64,000 nucleotides of DNA. Source: SOIL31 sp964636815 (GTDB lineage Bacteria > Babelota > Babeliae > Babelales > Vermiphilaceae). The notes beneath the pieces were generated by a model. That model was not told the origin of the DNA. It searched no databases and saw only the letters and a list, made by a program, of their open reading frames with translations. Shown here one piece after another: positions 54,731 to 63,103 of this stretch (its first letter is position 1; every line of letters starts with the position of its first letter). The position numbers and the translations under genes were made by a program. The stretch lies in contig CAZWTF010000002.1 of the NCBI GenBank assembly GCA_964636815.1, positions 62,001-126,000 on the forward strand, written 5' to 3'.

Positions 54731-55678
54731 TTATATTAACCGTAAAAGTGCTATAGAAGCATTAACAGTTGCCTCTGAACCACCTATTTCTGAATCTAGG
54801 TCGATATCATCTTCTGAACCAAAATTCACTAGAGTAAGAATGTCATTTGCTGCAGCAGTAATGATTGCTATACCAGTATTTTGTAGATTCTCTCTTGCTG
54901 ATCCATAAACTGTACTTGCTAAAGGAGCGCCGTTAAGGAATAAAGCAAATTGATTTTCATCGTCTCCTGAAACAGAGAAGAGAACAAGATATGCTCCGGT
55001 ATTGTTTATAGTTATTGAGTCAGATCCTGCGATGTGTGTAAATCCTGCTGTTATTGGACCTGTAAAGTCGAACTCGACAGCTTCACCAAGGTCTACTTCT
55101 TGAGAAGATGTATTGTAAATGTATGCGTAATCAAGAATATTAGCACCTGTTGTACCTGTTGCCCCTGTATTACCAGTTGCACCTGTAGTACCAACTCCAG
55201 TTGCACCTGTAGCACCTGTGTTACCAGTTGCACCTGTTGTACCTGTGTTACCAGTTACCCCTTGTAATCCTTGTATTCCTTGTATTCCTTGAGGGCCCGT
55301 TGCGCCTGTGTTACCTGTTGCGCCTGTGTTGCCGGTTGCTCCTGTAGCACCAGTTGCTCCTGTTGGTGCTCCACTAGGTCCAGTTGGACCGGTTGCCCCA
55401 GTTGCTCCCGCTCCAGTTGCGCCTGTAGCACCAGTTGCTCCAGTATTACCCGTACGTCCTCTGCGTCCTCTTCGTCCTCTTTTTCCTCTTTCTCCTTGTG
55501 CACATCCAAATGGATTTGGGTCACAGTCGGTTTTACAGCTTTTCATTGCCTGATGAACTTTATTAATATTGTCTAATAATTGTTCACCATGAGTTTGTTC
55601 TGGACAAACATAGCTATACGTTATTGCTATATTTGCTACAAGCAAAGCATGTAGTATTTTTTTTGAGGTCGCGGTCAT
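54731..55678 (-). CDS. Exported collagen-like protein with BclA-like C-terminal domain
   Basis: A signal peptide (residues 1-24) and a short Cys-containing linker precede a basic start of the repeat (GKRGRRGRRGR). About 38 Gly-X-Y triplets follow, mostly GAT, GNT and GPQ/GIQ, over roughly residues 64-180, with a few interruptions. The last 135 residues resemble the trimerising C-terminal domain of Bacillus BclA-type glycoproteins (YIYNTSSQEVDLG, NQFALFLNG, VNASIALL). It would form a surface filament of triple helices. The domain pairing and the flanking repeat suggest acquisition by transfer. Confidence 0.88.
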   Translation of the reverse strand: MTATSKKILHALLVANIAITYSYVCPEQTHGEQLLDNINKVHQAMKSCKTDCDPNPFGCAQGERGKRGRRGRRGRTGNTGATGATGATGAGATGATGPTGPSGAPTGATGATGATGNTGATGNTGATGPQGIQGIQGLQGVTGNTGTTGATGNTGATGATGVGTTGATGNTGATGTTGANILDYAYIYNTSSQEVDLGEAVEFDFTGPITAGFTHIAGSDSITINNTGAYLVLFSVSGDDENQFALFLNGAPLASTVYGSARENLQNTGIAIITAAANDILTLVNFGSEDDIDLDSEIGGSEATVNASIALLRLI

Positions 55679-55767
55679 ACTCTCTCCTTTGTATAAAAAA
55701 AAATTATTACAATCAAAAACTTAGTAAGAATTTATTTTTTTATTCAAGAGTATTGATGCGATTAATG

Positions 55768-56484
55768 TTATTCGTTTCCAGCAATAAATTTTGTAATCAA
55801 TGGGAAAGCTTGTGGATTACTATGTAATGCGTGAGAGTGTGCCGTTTCAACAATTGAACCCTCACTCATGAGATAAATAGTGCAGTCAAGTTTTTTGAGT
55901 AAATCAGTATCATGTGTTGCAACAAGAACAATATATCCATCGGTTGCAAGTTGTTGAATATTATTTGCAACATATGTAGTAAGAACTGGGTCAAGTGCTG
56001 ATGTTGGTTCGTCTAAACATATAATTTTTGGTTGCATAACAAGTGCGCGTGCAATTGCAAGACGTTGTTTTTGACCACCAGAGAGTTGTAAAGCATATTT
56101 ATTTTTTTGCTCAAGCAGGCCGTAACGTTGTAACAGTTGCTGAGCAATAGTTTGAGCTTGTGTGTGGTTTTTTTTAAGTACGCGTTCAAGTGGTAGTGTA
56201 ATGTTTTGTTCAACAGTAAGATGCTCAAAAAGATTAAAATGCTGAAAGACCATGCCAATAGTATGTGTTGTATTAATGGTGTTTAAATTAAGCGTTACAT
56301 CATCTAATTCAATGGTGCCACTATTAACTGTTTCTAAGTTGTTTAAAATGCGGAGCAAGGTTGATTTTCCAACGCCAGAAGAACCTAAAAATAGTGCAAT
56401 TTCACCTTTGTTTACGGTTAACGATACGTTGTTAAGTATTTTTTTTGTATGGAATGATTTGGTTAAATGCTTAATTTTGAGCAT
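55768..56484 (-). CDS. glnQ: Polar amino-acid ABC transporter ATPase
   Basis: Walker A GSSGVGKST (34-42), signature LSGGQKQRLAIARAL, Walker B IICLDEPTSALDP and switch ATHD. It is the PAAT-type ATPase energising the permease encoded immediately upstream, whose gene it overlaps by 14 bases. At 238 residues it is typical. The amino acid carried cannot be fixed by sequence alone; glutamine or arginine types are closest. The 3' end has a decayed duplicate 1.2 kb away. Confidence 0.93.
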   Translation of the reverse strand: MLKIKHLTKSFHTKKILNNVSLTVNKGEIALFLGSSGVGKSTLLRILNNLETVNSGTIELDDVTLNLNTINTTHTIGMVFQHFNLFEHLTVEQNITLPLERVLKKNHTQAQTIAQQLLQRYGLLEQKNKYALQLSGGQKQRLAIARALVMQPKIICLDEPTSALDPVLTTYVANNIQQLATDGYIVLVATHDTDLLKKLDCTIYLMSEGSIVETAHSHALHSNPQAFPLITKFIAGNE

Positions 56485-57133
56485 GAATATTCATCCTTTT
56501 TTCTAGGCGTGCAACTAAGAAAGAAATTGTGGAAGTAAGAATAAGATAGAGCACGGCAAGTGCAAAATAGACGGTGATTGCATCAAATGTTTTGCTTTTA
56601 ATAAAATTGCCTTGTTTGGTGAGCTCTGCAACACCAATAAGTGATGCAAGTGATGAATCTTTAATAAGTGTTACAAACTCATTACCAAGAGCGGGTAGTG
56701 CTGTGCGCAGCGCTTGTGGTAAGATTATAAAGCGGATGGTGTCTTGAGTAGAAAAACCAAGTACTTTTGCCGCTTCCATTTGACCTCTTCCAATTGATGA
56801 AATTCCCGACTTAATAATCTGGCTAATATACGCAGCGCTGTTCAAGCCGATAGCTATAATTGCTGTCCATAGTGCAGGAATATGTATGCCGAACTGTGGC
56901 AGTAAAAAATAGGCACTAAAAATTTGAATAAGCATCGGTGTACCACGAATAATAACAACATAACCGGTAACAAATGCATGTAAAAATGGATTTTTGCTTG
57001 TTTGCATGAGTGCAAGTATTGTGCCGAAGATAAAACCGATACAGCAGCTGGTGCCTGCAATTTGTAAGGTAACAATAAGTCCTTGCAAAAGTATCGGGAG
57101 ATATTCTGCAATAAGATTAAAATCAATCATCAT
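56471..57133 (-). CDS. glnP: Polar amino-acid ABC transporter permease
   Basis: A permease of the His/Glu/Gln/Arg family with five apolar segments. Family motifs are VIRGTPMLIQIF, AAYISQIIKSGISSIGRGQMEAAKVLG (the ATPase-coupling loop) and LGNEFVTLIKDSSLAS. I chose ATG 57133, which overlaps the glnH stop as ATGA; an ATG at 57145 lies inside glnH. Length is 220 residues. Confidence 0.93.
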   Translation of the reverse strand: MMIDFNLIAEYLPILLQGLIVTLQIAGTSCCIGFIFGTILALMQTSKNPFLHAFVTGYVVIIRGTPMLIQIFSAYFLLPQFGIHIPALWTAIIAIGLNSAAYISQIIKSGISSIGRGQMEAAKVLGFSTQDTIRFIILPQALRTALPALGNEFVTLIKDSSLASLIGVAELTKQGNFIKSKTFDAITVYFALAVLYLILTSTISFLVARLEKRMNIHAQN

Positions 57134-57903
57134 ACAAAGCTCCATTTCTTTTTTAAGGCATCAAGTGCGCCATCTTCATTCATACGATCAAGTGTCATTT
57201 GAATGTAATCACGCAGTTCTGGATAATGTTTTGAGATAGCAAAAGCGCTTGTTTCTTCTGTTGCTTGAATGGGTGTTACAGAGAAATTACTTTGATCATG
57301 TTTTTCAAAATATGGTTTTATAGAATACAGTGCAGTTACAAATGCATCAGCTCTGTTGCTTTCGAGCGCTAACATACCATCGCTAACAGCAGCAGAAGAT
57401 AAACGGATCAGATGCACTCCTGGCTGTTCTGACATATATGAATCAGCTACGTAACCTTCATTGACTACAACTGTTTTACCTGTAAGATCATCAAGACTTG
57501 TGATGGGTAGTGTAGGCAAGGATATAATAACTAATGGATTACCAGCAGCCAAATGTGGTCGAGTGAACAATGCTCGTTGTGCACGTTCTGGTGTTGGAGT
57601 GATTCCTGCTGCAATAACATGAATATTACCCAGTTGAATCTCTGGAATGAGTGCGTCAAAAGGCATATCTTTAATAATCATCTGTTTGTTGAGCCGCTTA
57701 AGAACTTCGGTAATAACATCAATATCAAAACCGGTGATGGTATCACCTTCTTTAAATGAAAAAGGTTGGAATTCGGCATTGGTTCCAACAATTATACTGT
57801 CGATGTGGGTTGAGGTAACAATCTTTTTTTCTGCTTTATACCAGAGTATTAATGAGATGCCCAGAATAAGAGCTATGATTGTGTATAATGATGTTTTTTT
57901 CAT
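57130..57903 (-). CDS. glnH: Polar amino-acid ABC transporter substrate-binding protein
   Basis: A periplasmic binding protein of SBP family 3. An N-terminal apolar segment (about residues 7-22) lacks a lipobox cysteine, so it is an anchor or a cleaved signal. The signature reads GTNAEFQPFSFKEGDTITGFDIDVI, followed by AGITPTPERAQRALFT and LTGKTVVVNEGY. It is the first gene of glnH-glnP-glnQ. The ligand is unknown. Scavenging amino acids fits a host-dependent life. Confidence 0.93.
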   Translation of the reverse strand: MKKTSLYTIIALILGISLILWYKAEKKIVTSTHIDSIIVGTNAEFQPFSFKEGDTITGFDIDVITEVLKRLNKQMIIKDMPFDALIPEIQLGNIHVIAAGITPTPERAQRALFTRPHLAAGNPLVIISLPTLPITSLDDLTGKTVVVNEGYVADSYMSEQPGVHLIRLSSAAVSDGMLALESNRADAFVTALYSIKPYFEKHDQSNFSVTPIQATEETSAFAISKHYPELRDYIQMTLDRMNEDGALDALKKKWSFV

Positions 57904-57994
57904 TGGGAGCTTTCTTTGAGCGCGAGAAAAATTTAAATTTTTGTGATTGCTAGATTATTTTCAATAGTACTGGTTTTTCAGTTTCAGGTCAAAG

Positions 57995-58023
57995 TTGAGT
58001 GATGTGGAATTATTTGTTATACA
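57995..58023 (+). promoter_or_regulatory. Promoter for the gene at 58071
   Basis: TTGAGT (57995-58000), a 17-base spacer and TATACA (58018-58023) lie about 48 bases before the start. Confidence 0.5.
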
Positions 58024-58070
58024 GTAACAAGCGTCAAAAAAAGTACTAATATTTTACCAAAAGGACTGTT

Positions 58071-58661
58071 ATGAAGAATCACCTTTTAGCCCTTGTATTA
58101 ACTTTATTTACGGGTACTATTGCAGCGAATTATTATCAAGGAAATGTAATCATCAATTGTGATCCTTATTATAAGGATATTTATTGTTATGATGATTTTT
58201 CAGAGTATCAGTATCATTATCACCAATTTTTACCGAGTGAAAGAAATTTAAGAAGACAACTTTATTGGTTGTATGAATATAACCCACGCGCTTTGGAATT
58301 GCAGAATTTCCCTATTGATTACTTTATTAATTCGCTGACTGATCACATAATAGTTTTAGAAAATAAAATTATAGCAAACAAAAGTGGATTACGAAGTGGA
58401 GCAACATTGCGAGGAACAATACTCGCAGCATTTGCAGGAATTTGGGGATATGTTACGCATGATACGTATAAAAAGGTTTTGAAGGGATCTGAGCCGTTTG
58501 GCAGTGTTGTGATGCTTGGTACAGCGACAGCAGTGTTAGCTGCACTTGCAGGTACTCAATTTGATAGAGCATACCGTCGTGCTGAACGCATGGTTGAACG
58601 TTTAGAGCGCGACAAAAGAATTCGTGCATCCCTGGAAAAAATAAAAGCTGCAAGAGTGTAG
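58071..58661 (+). CDS. Exported/membrane hypothetical protein
   Basis: A signal peptide (residues 1-18) is followed by a Tyr-rich, acidic stretch (YYKDIYCYDDFSEYQYHYHQF), a helical section, two apolar segments (about 115-130 and 142-163), and a basic coiled coil at the end (RRAERMVERLERDKRI). AAAAGGA lies upstream of the ATG, with a good promoter. No family recognised. Confidence 0.7.
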   Translation: MKNHLLALVLTLFTGTIAANYYQGNVIINCDPYYKDIYCYDDFSEYQYHYHQFLPSERNLRRQLYWLYEYNPRALELQNFPIDYFINSLTDHIIVLENKIIANKSGLRSGATLRGTILAAFAGIWGYVTHDTYKKVLKGSEPFGSVVMLGTATAVLAALAGTQFDRAYRRAERMVERLERDKRIRASLEKIKAARV

Positions 58662-58674
58662 GCAGGAAATCATT

Positions 58675-59175
58675 ATGATTAGTAAAATAATTGAGTCATT
58701 TGAGATTATAATAGGATGGGATCATATTAATCTTGTTCTTGCTATGAGCGTGCGAGGTATTATTCTTTATATTTTATCGATAATGTCTGTACGCTTAAAC
58801 AAGAAATTTTTAGGCATCCGAACTTCTTATAGTTTTATATTGTATATCATGCTTGGTTCTATGTGTGCTGCTGCAGTCATTGAAGAAGGATTGTTTTTAC
58901 CTATTACATCAACGATAATACTTTTAAGTTTAATTAATAGGATAATTTCAACTCTTTTTTTCTACTATCCTTGGATGGAAACTGTTCTTTTGGGAGAGCC
59001 TGTTTTACTTATCAGTAAGGGCGAATTTCAAAAACATAATATGAGGGCACATCTGGTCACAACAAATGATTTGCTGAAAGCTTTGCAAACACATTTACAC
59101 ACCAATGATTTTAATAAAATTGAATCGGTTTATCTTACTACTGATGGCATTATTAACTTTATTACAAAATCATAG
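58675..59175 (+). CDS. YetF/DUF421-family membrane protein
   Basis: Three membrane helices (about residues 18-38, 49-68 and 72-95) are followed by the small soluble DUF421 domain with GEPVLLISKGEFQKHNMRAHLVTTNDLLKAL. The helix start RGIILYILSIMSVRLNKKFLG parallels the R...GKR motif of the family. At 166 residues it is on the short side. The family's function is unclear. The gene lies 13 bases after the previous one and is likely co-transcribed with it. Confidence 0.75.
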   Translation: MISKIIESFEIIIGWDHINLVLAMSVRGIILYILSIMSVRLNKKFLGIRTSYSFILYIMLGSMCAAAVIEEGLFLPITSTIILLSLINRIISTLFFYYPWMETVLLGEPVLLISKGEFQKHNMRAHLVTTNDLLKALQTHLHTNDFNKIESVYLTTDGIINFITKS

Positions 59176-59200
59176 CTTGTAATTTTTTATTAAAGACTAG

Positions 59201-59240
59201 AAACAACCCATGTGTATGAACGTACAGATGGGTTGTTTTT
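59201..59240. terminator. Bidirectional intrinsic terminator
   Basis: AAACAACCCAT pairs perfectly with ATGGGTTGTTT across a 16-base loop, lying between convergent genes. Confidence 0.8.
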
Positions 59241-59268
59241 TAAGAAGAATAAATAAGTGATGTGATTT

Positions 59269-59817
59269 TTAGCGATATGATGTGCGATTTATTAATGAAT
59301 TTCTGAGTGAATGTTTACGTGTTTCACCATAATATTGTGCAATTGCTGATCCATTTAAATGTGGCATACGTCCTAAACGAGCAATTATATTGTTTTCATT
59401 GGAAGACGATATTTTTGCATAATCATCTGATGTGATATAAAAGCCTTCTTTTTTGAGAGCATCAAGATCACGAATTGTTCCTGTTTTAACTTGATTACAT
59501 AAAACGCTACGAATGATATTGTTAGCCAAGTTTTTATCACGCAAATCAATGCTACGCAGTTCTTTTCTTATAGCAGCTTCCATCTCTTGCATTTCATCCC
59601 ATGGAATAACAATAGATTGTCCATTCATGTCAGATCTGAATTGAGCAATATAATTATCTATTGTTACGTTTGCTGGTGCTTGATCAGAGTTTTCTTGTGG
59701 TTGTGAACTACAAAAGCGCCAGGCTGCAAAGAGCCAATCAAAAGGAGAGGGTGTGTTTTGGAAGGTTGCTGTAAGGAGAATGAGAGCGAGGGAGCCATTT
59801 TTGAGCAATGTGTTCAT
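59269..59817 (-). CDS. Exported hypothetical protein
   Basis: A signal peptide of about 20 residues is followed by a short Trp-containing segment (FDWLFAAWRF), a linker, and a mostly helical, charged body. No motif is recognised. It is 182 residues and appears as a single gene. Confidence 0.65.
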   Translation of the reverse strand: MNTLLKNGSLALILLTATFQNTPSPFDWLFAAWRFCSSQPQENSDQAPANVTIDNYIAQFRSDMNGQSIVIPWDEMQEMEAAIRKELRSIDLRDKNLANNIIRSVLCNQVKTGTIRDLDALKKEGFYITSDDYAKISSSNENNIIARLGRMPHLNGSAIAQYYGETRKHSLRNSLINRTSYR

Positions 59818-59992
59818 GGGAAAACCTTTATTTTTTTGGGTTAATAATCGGCTTCAAGTATAGCCATTGGTTGGTGCCTTATCAAGGTGTACCAGCAGAT
59901 GGGTGCAAGGGGGGGTAGTGGACAATTTTTCGCAAAAAGGTAGAGTTATAGATATATGAAAGATTGTTAAATATAACTGTTTAAGGATGATA

Positions 59993-60556
59993 ATGAATAA
60001 ATTACATATGTTGGCATTGGTCGGATTGATGCTTTGTGCAAGCAATAAAGCTTCAATAATGGGGCAAGAGCAAAGAGAAGTTTTATATACATTACATACG
60101 CTTGGGCAAGATTTTATCAATGTTCCGATGATTACTCAAAACATTGATATGTTTATGGGTGTTCTTGAAATGAATCTTCAAGTAAATACGGCAAAGCTAC
60201 AAGATGCTGATCAAAAGATTAAAAAAACTATATTAACTAATGCAGCATTGCTTACAGGAGTTATGGTAACAAGAGCTGGAATTTCTCAGCTTGCAAGCTC
60301 AATTAATTGTAATCTTGCTTATCATGCTTTTGCAAAAAATGTTCTTTTGAATGGCAATCTTTCTCTCGGAATTGTTACAAGCGTATTTAATGCATTAAAT
60401 ATCCATGATGCATGGAAAAGCAGATCAGAATTGATAGAAGCGATAGCCTTAGATAAAGAAATTTTGAGCAAATTGGAAGAAATCAAATATTCTATGAGCT
60501 CTATTGAAGAAAATACTGATTCTACTGAGAACGGTTTATTAAATAGCGCGCAATAA
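59993..60556 (+). CDS. Exported/membrane hypothetical protein
   Basis: I chose ATG 59993 over 59987 because AAGGAT lies at a usable distance only from the former. A signal peptide ends near NKA. The protein has a helical section, an apolar segment (ILTNAALLTGVMV) and a second one (GNLSLGIVTSVFNAL), then a coiled-coil-like, Ser/Glu-rich end. It resembles the protein at 58071 in layout only. Function unknown. Confidence 0.65.
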   Translation: MNKLHMLALVGLMLCASNKASIMGQEQREVLYTLHTLGQDFINVPMITQNIDMFMGVLEMNLQVNTAKLQDADQKIKKTILTNAALLTGVMVTRAGISQLASSINCNLAYHAFAKNVLLNGNLSLGIVTSVFNALNIHDAWKSRSELIEAIALDKEILSKLEEIKYSMSSIEENTDSTENGLLNSAQ

Positions 60557-60575
60557 GGCTTATTGAGCGATCAGT

Positions 60576-60603
60576 TTGACAATTTGTAAAAAAACAGTAG
60601 ACT
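60576..60603 (+). promoter_or_regulatory. Promoter for the helicase leader RNA
   Basis: TTGACA (60576-60581, perfect -35), a 16-base spacer and TAGACT (60598-60603). Transcription would start near 60610, just before the structured leader. Confidence 0.5.
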
Positions 60604-60609
60604 GAGAGT

Positions 60610-60780
60610 ATATAAGTAAAAAGCTGTTCCTAATATTATAGAACATTCAGGTTTAGAGCGCTTTTGGCGCTCTAATCTTTTTTAGGGGCCCCATAACATG
60701 GGGAGTCAAGGCGTGACCCGTAATGAATTAGGAATAGGCTTTTAACAGTAGTGTTATAAGTATTATTCCTTTTTTTATAG
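60610..60780 (+). ncRNA. Structured leader RNA, candidate attenuator of the helicase gene
   Basis: A long outer stem pairs AAAAGC and TTCCTAAT (60619-60634) with ATTAGGAA and GCTTTT (60727-60743). Inside it are a 9-bp hairpin (TTAGAGCGC/GCGCTCTAA, 60653-60675) followed by TCTTTTTT, a CCCCAT/ATGGGG hairpin, and GTCA/TGAC. The 3' strand of the outer stem also fits a second partner: AGGAATA (60730-60736) with TATTCCT (60764-60770), directly followed by a T-run. The two pairings exclude each other, as in attenuators and riboswitches. No known class is recognised. Confidence 0.5.
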
Positions 60781-60789
60781 GTGACGTAT

Positions 60790-62466
60790 ATGAGTATACA
60801 TGCATTGGGTGTTGACGAACGTATAGTAAAAGCAGTTTCTGAATTAGGCTTTACCCAGCCAACAGCAATTCAAGAAAAAGCAATTCCTCTTCTTTTACAA
60901 GGTGATCGTGATCTTATAGGTTTGGCACAAACAGGTACCGGTAAAACGGCTGCTTTTGGATTGCCACTTATTTCAGCGGTTATGGACGGAAAAACTCAGG
61001 GATTGGTTATTTGTCCAACTCGTGAGCTTTGTCTTCAGATTACTAAAGAATTAACAGCCTATTCCAAATATATTCCAGGTTTTAGTGTTGTTGCGGTGTA
61101 TGGTGGTGCTGATATCAGAACTCAGATAGCAGCTATCAAACGCGGAGCACACATTATTGTTGGAACTCCAGGGCGATTAATTGATCATATCAACCGTAGA
61201 ACTATCAATTTAGAAAAAATGAGTCGTGTGGTTCTTGATGAAGCTGATCAAATGTTAGACATGGGCTTTCAAGAAGATATTGATGAAATTCTAAAATCTA
61301 CTCCAAAAGAAAAAAAAGTATGGTTGTTCTCTGCAACTATGCAACCAAAAATTGAAAAAATAGCACACACGTACATGAACAACCCATTACACATTACAGT
61401 GGGTCAAAAAAATAGCGGCGCAACCAATATTGAACATCAGTATTGCATTGTGAGAATTGTGGATATTCAAAGCGCAATACGTCGTTTTATTGATCTTTAT
61501 CCTGATATGTTTGGTATTGTGTTCTGTCGTACAAAGCGTGATGCGCAAGAAATGAGTGCTCAGTTGATTAGTGCTGGTTACAATTCAGATGCATTGCATG
61601 GTGATTTATCTCAGCCTCAACGTGATGCTGTGATGAAAAAATTCAGAGACAAGAAAATACAAGTGTTAGTTGCAACAGACGTTGCTGCTCGTGGTATTGA
61701 CGTTGATGGCGTTACACACGTATTACATTGTAACTTACCAGATGATATTGAAAATTACACACATCGTAGTGGTCGTACAGCACGTGCCGGCAAATCTGGT
61801 GTTTCTATTATTATCGGATCATCACTCAGAAAAATTAAGTTTATTGAACAACAACTTGGTATTACAGTTAAGCCTGTTCAAGTTCCAACTGGTGATACAT
61901 TGTGTCAAAAACAATTAGAACATTTTTCACAAAAATTGATTGAAACTCCTGTTAATGAGTTTATCAAGCCGTTTGTGTCAGTGATTCAAGAATCGTTAAG
62001 CGCATTATCAAAAGAAGAAATCATTGAAAAAATAGTTTCACTCAATTGTGGTGAAATGTTACAGCATTATAAAAAAGCATTAGATTTAAATTCTTCTGCA
62101 AGCCGTGGTGATTTCTCTCGCGATAGAGATAGCAGAGATGTTAGAGGTGGTAGAGATAGCAGAGGTAGAAGAAGTAATGACTATTCATCATCATCAAATA
62201 GTCGTCCTAGCAACTCTAGCCGTGATGAATCTCGTCTCTTTATCAACGTTGGTAAAATTGATTCTATGACTAAAGAAAGCTTGATCAAGTTTATTGCAAA
62301 CACATCTGCAGTTGATGGATCATGTGTGAGTCGTATTTCTATGCAAAACACACGCTCTTTCTTTACTGTAGAAGACAGCAGAAAAGCGCAAGCAATTGTG
62401 CGATCGCTGAAAGATTTTACATTAAAAGGTAGAAGAATACACATCGAGTTTGAACCAACAAGATAA
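60790..62466 (+). CDS. DEAD-box RNA helicase with DbpA-type RNA-binding domain
   Basis: An ATP-dependent RNA helicase of the DeaD/CshA type. The Q motif (TQPTAIQEKAIPLLL), AQTGTGKTA, PTRELC, TPGRL, VLDEADQML, SAT and HRSGRTARAG are all present. A C-terminal region rich in R, S, D and G (about residues 440-475) is followed by a DbpA-like RNA-binding domain (LFINVGKIDSMTKESLIKFI...GRRIHIEFE). I chose ATG 60790 with AGGTGA upstream; GTG 60781 overlaps that site. The leader upstream could regulate it by attenuation. Likely roles are ribosome assembly or cold-stress RNA remodelling. Confidence 0.95.
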   Translation: MSIHALGVDERIVKAVSELGFTQPTAIQEKAIPLLLQGDRDLIGLAQTGTGKTAAFGLPLISAVMDGKTQGLVICPTRELCLQITKELTAYSKYIPGFSVVAVYGGADIRTQIAAIKRGAHIIVGTPGRLIDHINRRTINLEKMSRVVLDEADQMLDMGFQEDIDEILKSTPKEKKVWLFSATMQPKIEKIAHTYMNNPLHITVGQKNSGATNIEHQYCIVRIVDIQSAIRRFIDLYPDMFGIVFCRTKRDAQEMSAQLISAGYNSDALHGDLSQPQRDAVMKKFRDKKIQVLVATDVAARGIDVDGVTHVLHCNLPDDIENYTHRSGRTARAGKSGVSIIIGSSLRKIKFIEQQLGITVKPVQVPTGDTLCQKQLEHFSQKLIETPVNEFIKPFVSVIQESLSALSKEEIIEKIVSLNCGEMLQHYKKALDLNSSASRGDFSRDRDSRDVRGGRDSRGRRSNDYSSSSNSRPSNSSRDESRLFINVGKIDSMTKESLIKFIANTSAVDGSCVSRISMQNTRSFFTVEDSRKAQAIVRSLKDFTLKGRRIHIEFEPTR

Positions 62467-62490
62467 TATTCTTTTTAATTTGATTATATG

Positions 62491-62526
62491 AATTGGGTAT
62501 GAAAAACTTCATACCCAATTTTTTTG
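62491..62526 (+). terminator. Intrinsic terminator after the helicase gene
   Basis: AATTGGGTATGAA pairs perfectly with TTCATACCCAATT around a 4-base loop, followed by TTTTTTT. Confidence 0.92.
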
Positions 62527-62551
62527 TGCGCAATGCTCGGGGCATATTATG

Positions 62552-62586
62552 ATAGGACATGAAACTTCATGTCCTATTTTGTTTTT
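62552..62586 (+). terminator. Second terminator-like hairpin
   Basis: ATAGGACATGAA pairs with TTCATGTCCTAT with a 2-base spacer, then a T-rich stretch. It may back up the first, or act on the convergent gene. Confidence 0.65.
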
Positions 62587-62612
62587 TATAAGGGAAATAA
62601 GGTAGTATGCAA

Positions 62613-62987
62613 TTATTGAACTTGCGAAGCAGTCACTAGAAAAATTAATGAGTTACCATCAGAATCACCAACTTTTATAGAGGCTATTTTATTCCATGAT
62701 GCTAAGATGGTTGGTTTTGAGATGCTTATTAATTCATCAGAAGTTGTTTTTTCTAATATGTCTGCATCTATCAAAACTCCATTTTGATTAGTGTTAACAG
62801 AAAGATTAATTATTGTATTGTTATCAAATTCAAATGACGCCGGACTGTTTTCATCAACTAGCACGGTGCTTACTATATGACGTTCAGCAAATTCTTTGGT
62901 TATTGTTATATCAAGATCAAGTTGTATTTGTGCTGTTGCAAAGGCAGATGTTATAAGTGCTGCGCTTAATAATGTTTTTTTGAACAT
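62613..62987 (-). CDS. Small exported hypothetical protein
   Basis: A signal peptide (residues 1-19, ending ATA) precedes a mature domain of about 105 residues with alternating short strands (LDLDITITKEF, IINLSVNTNQNG, LIFLVTASQV). It is probably a small periplasmic beta domain. No family recognised. It is a single gene. Confidence 0.65.
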   Translation of the reverse strand: MFKKTLLSAALITSAFATAQIQLDLDITITKEFAERHIVSTVLVDENSPASFEFDNNTIINLSVNTNQNGVLIDADILEKTTSDELISISKPTILASWNKIASIKVGDSDGNSLIFLVTASQVQ

Positions 62988-63103
62988 GTAGGACCTTTCT
63001 TTTTGTTGTTTTATTTTTATGAAGATATCCCTTATAAATGCTGTAATTGTATAATATAATAGGAAGTATTGATACTGTTTTTTATATTTGTTAGTGAATT
63101 ATA

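Noticed and set aside
55494..55520. NPFGCAQGE in the collagen-like protein as a translated dispersed repeat
   Set aside because: The peptide resembles known repeat translations, but the DNA is AT-rich and differs at many positions, so chance is likely.
55271..55576. Long open frames opposite the collagen repeat (Cys/Ser- or Pro/Val/Ala-rich translations)
   Set aside because: They are shadows of the GGT/GCT-type repeat on the coding strand and have no start signals or signal peptides.
60610..60745. Leader RNA as 6S RNA, SRP RNA, tmRNA or a known riboswitch
   Set aside because: Length and conserved motifs do not match any of these classes as I know them; a covariance-model search would decide.
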